Shown here: in pieces, positions 35,911-47,204 of the stretch | Numbering within the stretch: position 1 is the first letter of the stretch | Layout: every line of letters begins with the position of its first letter | Source: Epiperipatus broadwayi | Lineage: Eukaryota; Onychophora; Udeonychophora; Euonychophora; Peripatidae | Assembly: GCA_028023455.1 (NCBI GenBank) | Contig: JAQFVV010006270.1 | Span: 3,808,834 to 3,872,833 of the forward strand | Direction: 5' to 3' | DNA length: 64,000 bases | The notes under the pieces: model-generated | The model's input: only the letters and a program-made list of their open reading frames with translations | Databases searched by the model: none | Told to the model about the DNA's origin: nothing | Made by a program: the position numbers and the translations under genes

Positions 35911-36307
35911 TAAAGCATCACTTAAGACCTAAAAGCAAAAACTACAAATAGTAAAATAAAATAAAGTCATTAATTAGGTTAGGTTTATTAATTTATGGCT
36001 TTTTATCTGAACTCTAAGTCAATGAGTGTTTTAGAATTACAAATAGAAGAATAAAACCTAACTAGTATCAATTGCAGCTAAAAATCAATGTATGTTAAAG
36101 GAACCAACACACATTATAAGCTAAAAACACATAGCATAGCAACAATTAATCTTAAAAAGAATCAGCCATGATTCTTCACAAGAAGAAGTTATAAGTAAAA
36201 TGTTATATTTGTTTATAAAATGAATGCTGCGATGAAAAAGCATTGGTGCAAAAATCAAACAAAATGTGAACTGGATACAATCATTTAGTCAAACAAATCA
36301 TTTACAT

Positions 36308-36409
36308 CACCAAACGTTTCTATTAACAAAGACTGCCTCGGAAAGCCATAACACAATACACCAAACATTTCTATTAACAAAGACTGCCTCGGGAAGCCAT
36401 AACGCAATA
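36308..36409 (+). repeat. Two-copy tandem repeat, 51-bp period
   Basis: CACCAAACGTTTCTATTAAC starts at 36308 and CACCAAACATTTCTATTAAC at 36359. The copies differ at a few positions only. Confidence 0.85.
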
Positions 36410-37380
36410 TTGTCTTGCTTCAATCATTACTCTGTTTGATGCATTACATTTGTAAGCTATTTGAACATTTCAGGAAATCAGATTCGTCACAAGGTGCAAA
36501 TTATTTCTAAATAACATTTGATCTTCAAAAGTGATACAATATGCACAATCAAATATTGGTTTGAGGGACATGAGAATGGTGTATACATTATTATGGTCCA
36601 CTAGTCACCAGATATACTACTTTGGCTCTGAGTGCCATTATTGAACAAAGAGAAGTCAAATAAAGTCAAAAAAGAAGGCACACTCAGAATGGATGAATAT
36701 TACAAAATAAAAAATACGCACATAAACAGTAAAATAAATTACTATAGAGAACATAAGAAAATTCCATGACTACTACATAGTACCATAACCTTTATCCAAA
36801 GGCATCTCTAGAATAATTTAAAGCTATTCTCCTAAAGAATTGGCTTAAAAGCCTTTTATTTGATGACCAAAAGTTAAATAATTTCATCACAAATAGAATA
36901 TAAGCAGTTTTTGCTTTAAATTATGGTCATAGATTATATAACTCAATGGTAGGGTTACCAGACATCTGTATTGAATATAGACAGTCTGTATTTTAAAGGT
37001 TTTGTCCACATCCATTCCATACTTTTAAAAAATAAGCAAAATGTCTGTATTTTTGACAATGTCAAATCAGTCAATTTCAAAACAAAAAAAAAAACTTTTA
37101 TTGTAATTCTGATTATGTTTCAGCACTGATTTGATTAATAACTTTAACATGTAAATTGCCATTTGCATCTGACGACTAGTTTAATTAATTAAGTTAATTA
37201 ATTAAAAATGTAAAAGTTCATTTATTTGATTTACATTTGTATTTAATGATTGAAAGCAATACCAAAAGAAACATATAAAAGAAAGTGTGACTTTAATGTA
37301 GAATTACAAACTTTTAAAATATCATCTACATAGTTTTTATTTTCAAAAATAGTTTATAATTTTTCATATACATGAATTAT
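36410..37380. other. Non-coding stretch
   Basis: No gene. Around 36953-37062 a block with repeated TCTGTATTTT and ATGTCTGTATTTTTGAC motifs looks like part of a transposon, but I cannot name it. Confidence 0.4.
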
Positions 37381-37696
37381 TTTTATATGACTATTATAAA
37401 AATAAAATAACACACCAACCTTTCAACTATTTTATAATATAGTCTTTTTCAAGGAACACTAAAAAATAAAAATATATAAAATATAAATATCACATATTCC
37501 AAACAAATCCAAAAACATTAAAAAATACTAAAAAATTATCTTTACCTCAATACCTTTTCTATTGCATACAATCTCAAAACTTATATTTATTATTATGTAT
37601 TTGTATTTTTATTTTTTAATTTACTTGAAAAGACTATATTATAAAATAGTCTAAACGTTGGTGTGTAGTTTTATTTTTATAATAGTCATATAAAAA
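37381..37696. mobile_element. MITE with terminal inverted repeats of about 95 bp
   Basis: The left arm from 37381 (TTTTATATGACTATTATAAA) is repeated inverted at the right arm ending 37696. It includes ACACACCAAC and ATTTTATAATATAGTCTTTT blocks with few mismatches. The middle is AT-rich and non-coding. No clear target duplication, superfamily unknown. Confidence 0.75.
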
Positions 37697-37729
37697 ACAA
37701 GTTTTAAAAAAAAGAAGTGTGGTGTATTC

Positions 37730-37915
37730 CAGAAGTTCTCAACCTGTGGGTGGCGACCCCTTTGAGGGTCGAACAACAACTTTCACTGGGGTCACCTAAG
37801 ACCATTGGAAAACTCATTTTTGATTTATAATAGTAGAAAAATTAAAGGTTGGGGATCACCACAACATAAGGAACTGTATTAAAGTTCACTGAATTAGGAA
37901 ATTTAAGAGCCACTG
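37730..37915 (+). mobile_element. hAT MITE of the SPIN-like group
   Basis: 186 bp with ends CAGAAGTTCTCAACC and (opposite strand) CAGTGGCTCTTAA, flanked by a perfect 8-bp duplication GTGTATTC at 37722-37729 and 37916-37923, as for hAT elements. The interior carries GGCGACCCCTTTGAGGGTCG, GGGGTCACCTAAGACCAT and GGGGATCACCACAACATAAG, then GGAACTGTATTAAAG. These blocks are characteristic of the SPIN/Charlie-type elements spread by horizontal transfer among vertebrates and some invertebrates. It encodes no protein and was moved in trans. The family name rests on recognition and has not been aligned. Confidence 0.8.
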
Positions 37916-37923
37916 GTGTATTC

Positions 37924-38157
37924 ATTTATATATATATATATAGAATTACAAAATAAATATAAAGTAATATTGTTCTTTGTATGTAAAAGTATGTTTGATC
38001 TGGCATTTGGGTCAAGAAATGATTTCATTAAACATATAAACTCTTTAAAAGAACAGAAGACTGAAAAACCAAGTAACGTAAGACTCTCTTAAGGTATTTT
38101 TTAAAAATAAGGTAGTGAAATCTGACAATTATACTGACTAGAGAAGCTACAATTGCA
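37924..38157. other. Short non-coding spacer
   Basis: Nothing recognisable apart from a TA microsatellite near 37926-37943. Confidence 0.4.
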
Positions 38158-38296
38158 TTCCATAAAGTTAGAGTGTTACCTTAAAATTCAATAATCAAGA
38201 ATCTAAGGATCCAGGTTGGAATCCCATGCTAGTACTGTCACTGGTCAGGCCAGCAACACCTGAAGAAGAGGGGAGAACAATACCTCTCAAAATGTT

Positions 38297-38422
38297 GTGC
38301 ATATACTAACCTGTTTGCTGTGATATTATTAACAGTTAGTGCATATACTAACCTGTTTGCTGTGATATTACTAACAGTTAGTGCATATACTAACATGTTT
38401 GCTGTGATATTACTAACAGCTG
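38297..38422 (+). repeat. Three tandem copies of a 42-bp unit
   Basis: Units start with GTGCATATACTAACCTG at 38297, 38339 and 38381 and are almost identical. The sister SINE copy at 44.5 kb has only one such unit, so this is a local expansion. Confidence 0.9.
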
Positions 38423-38464
38423 AATGTATGTGGAATATTTAAATAAAATTAAATTGTTCTAAAA

Positions 38465-38549
38465 GACATTCAACACACATATTAGATGATGGAAATAGTC
38501 CATTGACAAAGACATTCAACACACATATTAGATGATGGAAATAGTCCAA
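38465..38549 (+). repeat. Two tandem copies, 46-bp period
   Basis: GACATTCAACACACATATTA followed by a GATGATGGAAATAGTCCA block occurs twice, starting at 38465 and 38511. The repeated part is identical. Confidence 0.9.
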
Positions 38550-38939
38550 TATAAAAATACATTTGAATGCTAGTCTAAACTCATTTCAAAATTTTATGAT
38601 TTAAAATATTCCAGTGTGATAACAAAAACAGAAACTATAAATAATAATATAACTGCAACTTTTATTAATGAATAAAGAACAAAAAAGAGTTAAATTATGC
38701 CAATTTTGTTGCTATATCTACAGATGTGTCCAATATATTAGATTTAAAACTTTACCTGTGTTAATTAAAATATTCATTCCACAAATTGGGATTAAAGTCT
38801 AGCTGATAAAGTTTGGTGATTTAACAGAAGAAATAGACAATTTAAATGAATACATAATTAAAACACTTAAAAAAAATTTGATTTAAAAAAAAAAAAAAAT
38901 CTGCGAATAGCACAAACACAAACTTTGGGCAAGTGTGAC

Positions 38940-39538
38940 AAAATGCCAAAAAATAACATTTACACAAAATTACAACAAAAATTGGTAGAAAACTTCTACA
39001 TACTGGATGCTATGCCCATATTGTGCATAATTGTGTACAGAAAGACCCTGATACTATAGAATGATCAAAATGAAACTGCATTTATACAATCAGGGTGGAG
39101 AAAAAAAGAATTCTGTTTGTGGACATTGAGTACAAGAAACTGTTGTCACAGTATAAAATTTTTCATGGGATACTTTTACTTGAGAAGGACACAAATCTTT
39201 TTTTTCTTTGTGAATCTGAGAATTCTTGTCTGAAATTAATAGAATTTTTTAAAAACCCACTCAATGAGATATTAGCTTTATTTATTAATGGCAGCCTTCA
39301 AATTTTCAAGAAATTTATTACTATTTTTGGAAAAAATAAAATTTCAGATGTAGAAGTTGCTTTAAAGTACAAAGAATTAAAATCAAAAACCAGAAAAGAT
39401 AATAAACTCATCCTTCAACTTTGCAAAGAAAAAATGTCTCTCAATGAAAATGAAGGAACTGTAAACAAAAGAGATTTTATTCTAAGAACATGCCACATTC
39501 ACTGCTTTACTAGGAGAATATGGGTTAAGATAAAATAA
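38940..39538 (+). pseudogene. hAT-type transposase relic, central part
   Basis: Near 38990-39060 one frame reads TGCYAHIVHNCVQKDPDTI, like the C-x-x-H region of hAT transposases. The frame 39095-39538 (147 codons) reads FVDIEYKKLLSQYK and later FFKNPLNEILALFI, then KFITIFGKNKISDVEVALK. This follows the order seen in hAT proteins of the ZMYM/SCAND3-like type, where the insertion domain precedes the dimerisation domain. Frames are broken and the final residues look unrelated. The C-terminal dimerisation domain is found on the same strand at 43.0-43.5 kb, beyond a LINE on the other strand. The assignment is by motif pattern only. Confidence 0.6.
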
Positions 39539-40739
39539 AATACAGATTTCAAATAGCCAAACTATTACAGACTTTAATATAAAATAAGTTATGCTAAAGA
39601 AGTTGAGATCAATACTACAAGATGATAAATAAACAGACTAAAGTATCAACTTGTGTCATGAATTAGACATGCAGTTTATCATAAAGCTCACTTTTTTCAT
39701 ACTTTAGAATGGTCATAATGTTTTAAGAATGTAATGTATTATTAAATGCATCATTTCAAATATATTTAAACATTGGTGACAAACTTTTCAAATTCTGTGC
39801 TGTTTTTATATTAATGTTCCATCTTCCATTTGCTTTTACAGTTTTTTTTAAGAGATATCAAATCTGATATATTATTTAGAGTCAATTTCAAATAAAAACA
39901 GATATAAACATAGACTCCTTTAATAGGGATAATTATTATATTTGTGCCAGTACATACATATGTAATCAAAATATATAAAATTATAGTAATAAAAAATATT
40001 AGCAAAATTATAAAAAAATTTACAAAATTGTTTTTCATGATTATGGTTTTGCTTATTAAATAAATAGTCTCTCTCAAGTGAAAACTATTAATAAAAATAA
40101 TTATCCACAATCCAAAATGAAGAGCCATTACAATTAATATTAAAAAATAATACTCATAAAATGATGGCCTCATATGCAAAATGACTAATCAAAAGAGTCT
40201 CTTTGTTTTTTATTTTGATTTGATTTAATTGTCAGCATAAGAAACAAAAAGACCTTTGATTAGCCATTTTAAACCTGAGGTGATCAATTTTCTTTTAAAT
40301 ATTTATTAAATAAATACTATGTTTACAATGACAATTATTCATAAAAAAATTGATATAAAAAGTGTACCCGAGGATAAATAAATATAAGATAGTAATATTG
40401 TGGGTAAGAGATAAACCTGTATACCTGGACTACTGTCAACACACAAGTAGACCATTAAACTTACCCATCTTACCTGATAAATTACCTCATAATACCAAGA
40501 GTCACTTAGTCATTCTAGAGATCGGTCAAATCATAGCTGGAAATGTCTTTGCAACTATGGATGCTTAGGTATTGAGTGCTAAATCGGATATGTTAAGTTT
40601 CTTATTATCCAAATTGATAACATAAGAATCTGACCTTTTAATTATTAAAGAACCATTTTCAGTGATGTCTTAGACTGGAGAAACAGTGAGTTTTACTAGC
40701 AATCAATCTTTCAATGTAATCAGTTTCCATGTTTCATCA
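39539..40739. other. Non-coding, probably LINE 3' region or hAT remnant
   Basis: No firm feature. The minus-strand frame 39811-40179 is hydrophobic through AT-richness and shows no known domain. The left limit of the inserted LINE must lie in this interval. Confidence 0.4.
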
Positions 40740-42960
40740 AATATTACTTATGGAGCTAGGAGCTTATCAAGGTTTTTAAATTTTATAATTTTATTCAGAA
40801 AAAAATTTTCATCTTGAATTGCACTGGGATTGAAGACTATTTTACGAGTAGACCAGATTGCATAATTGATGAATAATGAAAGCCTAATAATTGGGATGGA
40901 TCTTGTCATAATACTATCCTTAAGAGAGGTAACAAGGTAAAAATTCACTTTGAGGTTATCAGCGATAATCCTTCTAGACCTCCAGAGTCCAGGGCACGAG
41001 CGAACCAGATGATCAAAAGTTTTGTCATATGAGTCTGGCAGAGAGTCAATTTTGTTGATGCCTCGCCTATAGAAAAAAACCAATTAGTGCTAATGGCATT
41101 CAAATTTATCTTAATAGTGAAATTAAAGTATTTTGGTTCCATAGCCCAGCACCTGAAGAGAAAGATGATCTTGTTGGTCAGGGTAAGTTGTGTATAACAG
41201 AGTGAATGAGACTATGAGCTTGCCAAATGTTAATCCTGTTATAAAACGTATTAATTGTGATTACCATGTAACTTTTGATCAAACCAATCGATACATCAAG
41301 GAAGATCTTGACTCTAGGAGGAGGTCTATCTGTAGGGATTACTGGTAAAATGACTTGTTCATATCCGAATGATTTGATAAGCATTGTGATAAAACTAAAT
41401 GTCTTTTGAACATGGATGGCTTGAATAGCATGATAAGAAAGTCCACTTACTTTTGGTGTAGTTGCATCCTGTTCATGCTAATTGCAACAACTTTACCACC
41501 CCAGAAAAGTCGGGATGCAAGAGAGTTCATTTTACTGATAAAGGTCTTGGTTATTTTCATGATGGGCAGGTAATAGCTGAGCTTGGACATGATCTTCTTA
41601 TTGAGGAGCATTACCTTATCATGTAAGGAAAGGTAAACTTTAGACAGACATTTAGTAAGGCTTTGCATTGACTGCAGAATGTCATTTTGAATATCTTTAG
41701 ACATTTGAGTGTACGTTTTGGAAATCTCAAAGCGCAAGGACTTTTGAGAGCTGGCTGCAAATTTGGATACAATCTTCTGATCTGAAGATACTTTCCATAG
41801 CAGATTTCATCAGGTTGATGATGAGGCCATAGTCAGCTGTATTTTGAGCCAATATGGAAAATAACAGGTAAATAGGTAGATGAAGGGAGGAAGATAATTA
41901 CATTATATGGGCATTTAAGCCATGAGCTTTATCAATTTTGCAAGCCTTGGTACATAAACACCAGGGAGTTGTTGTTCAATGGCTTTTAAAGTGGATTGAT
42001 GTAGACTATAAACATGAGAGCATTAAGGGGGGAACCTTGTGGGATGCAAACATTAGGTTGGAAGAATGAAGAGAACTTGGCATTCAGCGAGGCAGCAATT
42101 TCTCTATTAGCCACAAAGTATAAACTATTTGCTTATTGGGCAAGATAATAGGTTATCTATAATCTGTATGATAGAGGTAGGAATGTGATGGTCTTTTAGC
42201 AGGTTTAGGAGTGTACTGATGTTAACAGAATCAAATGCTGCACTGAAATCAAGCTGGACAGCAATGACAGCCTGCTTTCTCTGTTGTCTAATGTAATCAA
42301 TTAATATTTTAATTTGACCAATGGCTAAAATTGGTGGTTTCTTCGCAAATTGGGATGAAGAGATATTTTGGAGTACCTTATCCTGAATCATCTTTTATGA
42401 CAGATTCCAGGATTTTAATGATGAGTGGGGACATAGAAATAGGTTGAATGTTTGTGAGGGTATGGGGATCTTCATGCTTCTTTAGGAAGGGGACTAAAGC
42501 AATAGGGTATAGATGGGGGATTATTCTTTTATTCTGTGCCAAATGGTTGGTCATCCTATATAGGATGGGAATTGTGAAGTGGTTTAGATGAACTAACAGG
42601 TAGCGTGGTATAGAATGCAGTTCAGGGTGTATTTTATCTGGCAATGCTTGGAGTTTGGCTTTCAGCAGGGTCTTCAGTGATACCATGATCATCTTGACAT
42701 ATCATACCATCATCAGGAGGAGTGTTAATTTGATTGTGACAATGAAGTCTTTGTTTAAAGTGTCTATGGATTACATTAACCAGTGATAGGCCAACAAAGG
42801 AATTGCCATTTATATTAATGATAGTGGGAGTAGCCCCAGTGCCCAATGGAAGTAGCTTCTCATCCAACAGTTCTTCTGAGCTAAAAACACCTTGACACAC
42901 ATTATAGACAGATAATCCGCAAGGGCCTTCTGTTTGGTTTTATATTGTTGCTTAACAGAA
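40740..42960 (-). pseudogene. Second LINE family, reverse transcriptase relic
   Basis: Minus strand, read from 42960 down. The N-terminal RT segment (42692-42378) has LQALPDKIHPELHSIPRYLL and PFLKKHEDPHTLTNIQPISM (the NYRPIS-type motif). Segment 42391-42125 has AVQLDFSAAFDSVNISTLL (motif A). Near 42050-42000 is CIPQGSPLNALMFIVYIN (motif B). The FADD block is not legible. Segment 41737-41447 has KLSYYLPIMKITKTFISKMN and LASRLFWGGKV. The C-terminus (41083-40748) has DKTFDHLVRSCPG (a Cys-His type tail motif) and INYAIWSTRK. The tail and the LFWGGK motif suggest the L1/Tx1 side of the tree. The family differs from the RTE-like LINE. It has many frameshifts and lies between the two hAT halves. Confidence 0.75.
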
Positions 42961-43029
42961 ATGATGTCGTTTTAAGATTTTATGAAATCTGTATTCGTTA
43001 CTTAGAAATGTTGGGAAATAGTTGCAATG

Positions 43030-43500
43030 ATGCAGAAAAATTTTCATGGATAAAAATAAGCCAGAAATTTGAGCTTCAATGGTCAGCTAGAATCGATAGA
43101 ATTTATTAATTCAAAATTCCCTGAAGAATCAGCTATTGATATAGGCAAAATTTTTGATAAAATTTCGATTATAAAAATAGTACTGCAAGATTTAAAACAA
43201 AGAATTGAGAAAAGTAAGCAGGAAGAAGAAAATATCAAAGCTTTTAAGTATATTACTTTTAATGTTACTGATTTATGGGTTGAGATATTCCAAATGCTTC
43301 AGGCGAACGAAAGTGGATGTCTTAACTTCACACAATTATTATAATTCAATTTTTGCCTACTGGTATCCACAGTACCAGTTGAACGACTTTTTTCTACCCT
43401 AAGAAATGTTTGGTTTGATGTTTGAAACAGATTAGTAATAGAAAACACTAAACTGTTTGTTACAAATAAAAATAGTTATCAATTGTGCAGAGTTTTTGTT
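43030..43500 (+). pseudogene. hAT transposase C-terminal dimerisation domain
   Basis: One frame runs from about 43060 (FNGQLESIEFINSKFPEE, then VLQDLKQRIEKSKQEEENIK) through a stop near 43342. It goes on to LLVSTVPVERLFSTLRNVWF and, after another stop near 43423, NRLVIENTKLFVTNKNSY. The segment V-P-V-E-R-x-F-S plus R-N-R-L is the classic hAT C-terminal signature, which mediates transposase dimerisation. Both stops are in the same frame, so the sequence is otherwise collinear. Together with 38.9-39.5 kb it forms one transposase relic, apparently split by the minus-strand LINE. Confidence 0.75.
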
Positions 43501-44269
43501 AAAAAAAGTCACTCAATGAAAATATGCTAATTAAAAAAAAAAAAAAGTTGTGTTCAGTTTGAAATTAATATTTTTGTCTGATGTTTTGATTTGCTCAATA
43601 AATATTATTAGCTGGTTTCAGAATATTTTTACAAAACACTCTAGATCCTATTTTTATTCTGCTTCAGCTGTTGTATATGATTTTTATTATTTATTATAAT
43701 GATATGAAAGAACAGCATAATGGATTTAATTAATTTCCATTTTTAGTATATAAGATATTCTGTCCAGATTCATTCAGATATAATTGACAGTATTATTGTA
43801 TCAATATTTGCCAGCAAGAAAGTGATGTTATTTTAAAAAATACTGCATGTATGCAACAAGCAACAATACATAACAAGATTAAATATTCAGTCGATTAAAT
43901 TTACAAATTATTAACACATTAAGGTAGAAGAGGATGACAATAGATTGAAAAATCAATACCAAATCAATATCGATTTTTCATTTATTGTCATTCTCCCCAC
44001 ATTCATATCTTAAGAACTTCTAATATTGTTTTTAGTAGCCTAGCCTTTGATCTTGAGATATGCGTGATTACTTGCAGCATCCCGCACAATGTTTTTTTTA
44101 GAACATTTATTATCCAGTTGATGGTAAGAATAATCCTGTAAAATATCAGTACAATAGCACTGTTGATTATTTATGGATGAATCCAAACAATGTCTAATAT
44201 CTATGTACCATGAAAATCTTGATTTTAATATTATAATTTTGCTTACTGAAGCTTTTGCTATACTAAATT
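43501..44269. other. AT-rich non-coding stretch
   Basis: No gene. A short inverted pair around ATTGATTTGGTATTGATTT lies near 43946-43978, seen as a local hairpin. Confidence 0.4.
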
Positions 44270-44387
44270 GCTAAGGCTATTCATATATGAAGTATCTGAA
44301 TTTAGTTCAGGCCCATATAGCTATTTCAATTGGAAAGCTGAATTTGAAGACCTTAGGTGTCTGAAATGTTTTCCTAAAGGTTTGTGA
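44270..44387 (+). mobile_element. Fragment of the foldback-associated repeat family
   Basis: GGCCCATATAGCTATTTCAA and TTTGAAGACCTTAGGTGTCT match, inverted, 35795-35905 and more loosely the interior of the element at 54.5-54.9 kb. Confidence 0.45.
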
Positions 44388-44692
44388 TGATGGTGTTCTA
44401 GTTGTATTTTTATATTGGACTATTTCCATCATCTAATACATGTATTAAATGTCTTTAAAAAAATTTAACTTTATTTAAACATTCCAAAAACATTCAATTG
44501 TTAGTAATAGCACATCCAACAGATTAGTATATGCACAATGATTCAAGAGGTATTGTTCTCTGTTCTTCAGGTGTTGCTGATCTGACCAGTAACAGTACTA
44601 GCATAGGATTCAAACCTGGGTCCTTAGATTCTTGATTATTGAATTTTAAGGTAACATTCTAAACAACTGAGCCATTCTGCCAAAGGCAACAG
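44388..44692 (-). mobile_element. SINE (family 2) with tRNA-like head
   Basis: On the minus strand from 44692: GGCAGAATGGCTCAGTTGTT (A-box-like), then CCCAGGTTTGAATCC (B box). The body continues with TACTGTTACTGGTCAGATC and the tail ends near GATGGAAATAGTCCAATA. It is joined directly to the Penelope-like fragment, whose frame runs on into it. Confidence 0.75.
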
Positions 44693-45060
44693 TCAGTAGA
44701 AATTTCATATATTTATCTAGATGAGGTTCCTCCTGATTTCTCCACTTTTTCCTAAGAGCAATGTTGATTAGTGGTTTCCATACATTATGTATAGTCACAC
44801 TAGGTTGGCTTATGGGATTTTTTGCCATTGTCATGTGAGCAGCTTCTTTAAATTTTCTTCTTTGTACCTTTTCTTCTTTATCCAATATTTTTGTATTTTC
44901 CCAATTGAACATAAGTTCATTGTCACATACATGGTCTATTACCTTAGACACGTCTGTTTTCTCTCTTCTAATCATCAGATTATGTTCTTGCAAGCACTTT
45001 TCAATGGAAAGACTAGTCTCACCAATATATGTTTTTCCACATTTGCATGATACAACTAGG
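44693..45060 (-). pseudogene. Penelope-like element, GIY-YIG endonuclease fragment
   Basis: This minus-strand frame is open from a TGA upstream at about 45063 down past the SINE junction at 44692. It begins HLVVSCKCGKTYIGETSLSI and continues ECLQEHN-like (here KCLQEHNLMIRREK), then VIDHVCDNELMFNWENTKIL and KVQRRKFKEAAHM. The YIGET motif, a spaced Arg-type EH segment and the H-x-F-x-W-x-x-x-K-I-L block form the GIY-YIG endonuclease of Penelope-like retroelements, which nicks target DNA. In the R/K-rich arm the usual Arg before LQEH is Cys, which may matter for catalysis. No RT domain is found upstream. It is a 3' fragment only. Confidence 0.8.
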
Positions 45061-46794
45061 TGTCAGAAAGTTTCATATCTTTTTAATAGTTAAGTATTAG
45101 ATAAATGCTCGGTTAAAGTTGGTATTTTTGAATCTGATGTCCTAGCTTCTCAGTGAAGAGAGTCACAGCCCAGAACCAGTCTGGGGATGGCAGCAATCAT
45201 AGATAAAGATTTGAATGCTTTCTCTTATTGCATTTAGCATAAAAGATAAATAAATAAAAAATAATAAAATAAGCTTGTTTAGAAATATTTGCTCTTTATT
45301 ATATATATATATAACCAGGTTCTAAACTCAGGCTACTAATGGAACCATAATTGGCAGATGTTGTAAGACTTTCAAATAAGGTCAATTATAATCAATAATT
45401 AAGAATGCTAGATTAAAAATGCCTAGTAAAGGGTAAAGTATGATGTTGGTTGGCTAAAGATTAGATATTGTTAGCAATATAAAATAGTTTATGATCCTCT
45501 CTTCACTTTTGCTCTTATTCAATCTCCATTTTCTTTAAACTTTAATATTTTTAACTATTCAGGTTGGTAAAGGGTTGAAATGTCATTGGTTATTTCTCCA
45601 CACTTTGATATTGAGATTAGGTTTGTGTCATCACATTTCCACTATTTCTTAGATCTGGACATAAAAGAATATTTATAGATAAGCAGTTCTCAACTGATCT
45701 TAATAAAACTCATATTTCGGAGTAGGAAAGATTAACTAAATAAGTAAATGACTATAAATTTTATTAAAGTGGCAAACCTTGTAAAAAGATCTAACTTGGT
45801 ATCTCACTTTAACAATGCTTATTGAGCAATGTTGGACTTTAAGCATGGAGATGAACTATAAAGTATGCCATAAACTTATTGGAAACAATGATATTGGTCT
45901 TGTGAATTAAAATGATCTGTATTTATATATTAAATTGCTGTGAGTTTTTAATAGGCATTGTGCCATTGTAAAAACTACATGCACACTGGAGAAAGGTACA
46001 GCAGTGTTCTGCTGTTGCAAACATGGGCAGCCATCCCCAAATTTTACTGAAAAGTAAAAAAATACTATGTATATTAAGTCTGCAAGGAAATTACAAAACA
46101 AAATTCCACAGCAGGTTTAATACGTAAGTACCAAAGGATCTGTTATAGGATCATACTTAGATTAATCATTATAAAGATTATATCATTTAATCAGAAAATT
46201 TGCTTTAAAGTATCAAGAATGCATCTATGCTTAAAATATGAATTAAGTTACAGTTAACAGACAAAATGCAAAAGAATTCAATAATCCATGGGCACTTAAA
46301 GATGTATATTAATATTCTCCAAGATTAAAATGATAGTTACATTAAACATGAAATTACATTAAAAAAAGAAATTCCATTTCAAACATATAGGTAGCAAACT
46401 TGATACTTGTACCATAGAAATAATTGCTGTTCATTATAAACTTAAACATATATTTAACTTAAACTGATATTTAATACTCAACTTATTAACTTGAATTTTT
46501 AAGCTTAACATATAATTGAAGCACAAACTTTCTTAAGGAATGTGTTGTAAATATGACTAATTTTATGTTATCTTTAAAAAGAGTAATTCTGACTAATGTT
46601 CTAACAAAGATTATATTATTAGTAACTTCATTTTTAAAAAAGCATGGCATTCATTGATTTAGGGAATAATAAAATAAATATAAAGCCTCAAACAATTTAG
46701 GAATCTAAAAGTAGAAGTTCAATAACTGAAAAGAAGACTCAAGAATCAAACTGTAAAATACATTCTGGTTATGATTACTTTACTAATTTATATA
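45061..46794. other. Non-coding stretch with one repeat fragment
   Basis: 45130-45230 carries CAGTGAAGAGAGTCACAGCC and CAGAACCAGTCTGGGGATG, a fragment of the family seen at 48.6 and 54.6 kb. The rest holds no recognisable gene. A TA microsatellite is at 45300-45313. Confidence 0.45.
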
Positions 46795-46896
46795 ATAATA
46801 TATAGGGTATATAAGCACAGATTTTCACCCCACCCATCACTCTTTACTCTATCTCATAACACTGATACACTTGAACACATATGTCGAAAAGATAAA

Positions 46897-46953
46897 TAAT
46901 CACCAATATACATATTTCATGCTAAACCAGCAATCATCAGTTGGTCCAGATTA
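46897..46953 (-). ncRNA. Type I hammerhead ribozyme motif, intact core
   Basis: Minus strand: stem I is TAATC/GATTA and CCAA/TTGG with a TGGA bulge opposite a single T. The core is CTGATGA. Stem II is TGCT with AGCA around GGTTT, with a U-U at its base. The GAAA box is present. Stem III is two AT pairs around ATGT. The triplet ATA predicts a cut between 46907 and 46906. Only the U-U at the stem II base departs from the usual G-C. Confidence 0.8.
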
Positions 46954-47204
46954 CCATCTCTACACATATATGCTATAAGTGCTCAGATATATATATATAT
47001 ATTAAGATAGCCAATCTTCATACTTTAATGGACAGTCTTCAATCTACTCCCTACTCCAACTCATCAACCGTCCATCCAATTGAAAATCTGATGATGGAAC
47101 GCTCAAAGGCCAACCTGAGGCCAAGATTCTTGTCACACCCATGTTGATCTAAGGTCAATCTGACCCCTCATGTACAGGACAATCCATTTAATACATATAC
47201 AAGG

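Larger units (their letters stand above)
38158..38565 (+). mobile_element. SINE-like element (family 2) with internal repeats
   Basis: It matches, inverted, 44388-44692, where the tRNA-like head is better preserved. Here the head is worn, but the B-box-like CCAGGTTGGAATCC is clear. It is followed by the block GTACTGTCACTGGTCAGGCC. The tail carries GATGATGGAAATAGTCCAAT. Relative to the other copy it has gained two internal tandem expansions. Confidence 0.65.

Noticed and set aside
36308-36409. CRISPR-like repeats
   Set aside because: Only two direct copies without spacers, in eukaryotic AT-rich DNA. It is a simple tandem duplication.
39811-40179. 122-codon minus-strand frame with many hydrophobic residues
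   Set aside because: The hydrophobicity is what AT-rich codons (Ile, Leu, Phe) give by chance. No signal peptide pattern or conserved motif, and it lies between transposon relics.
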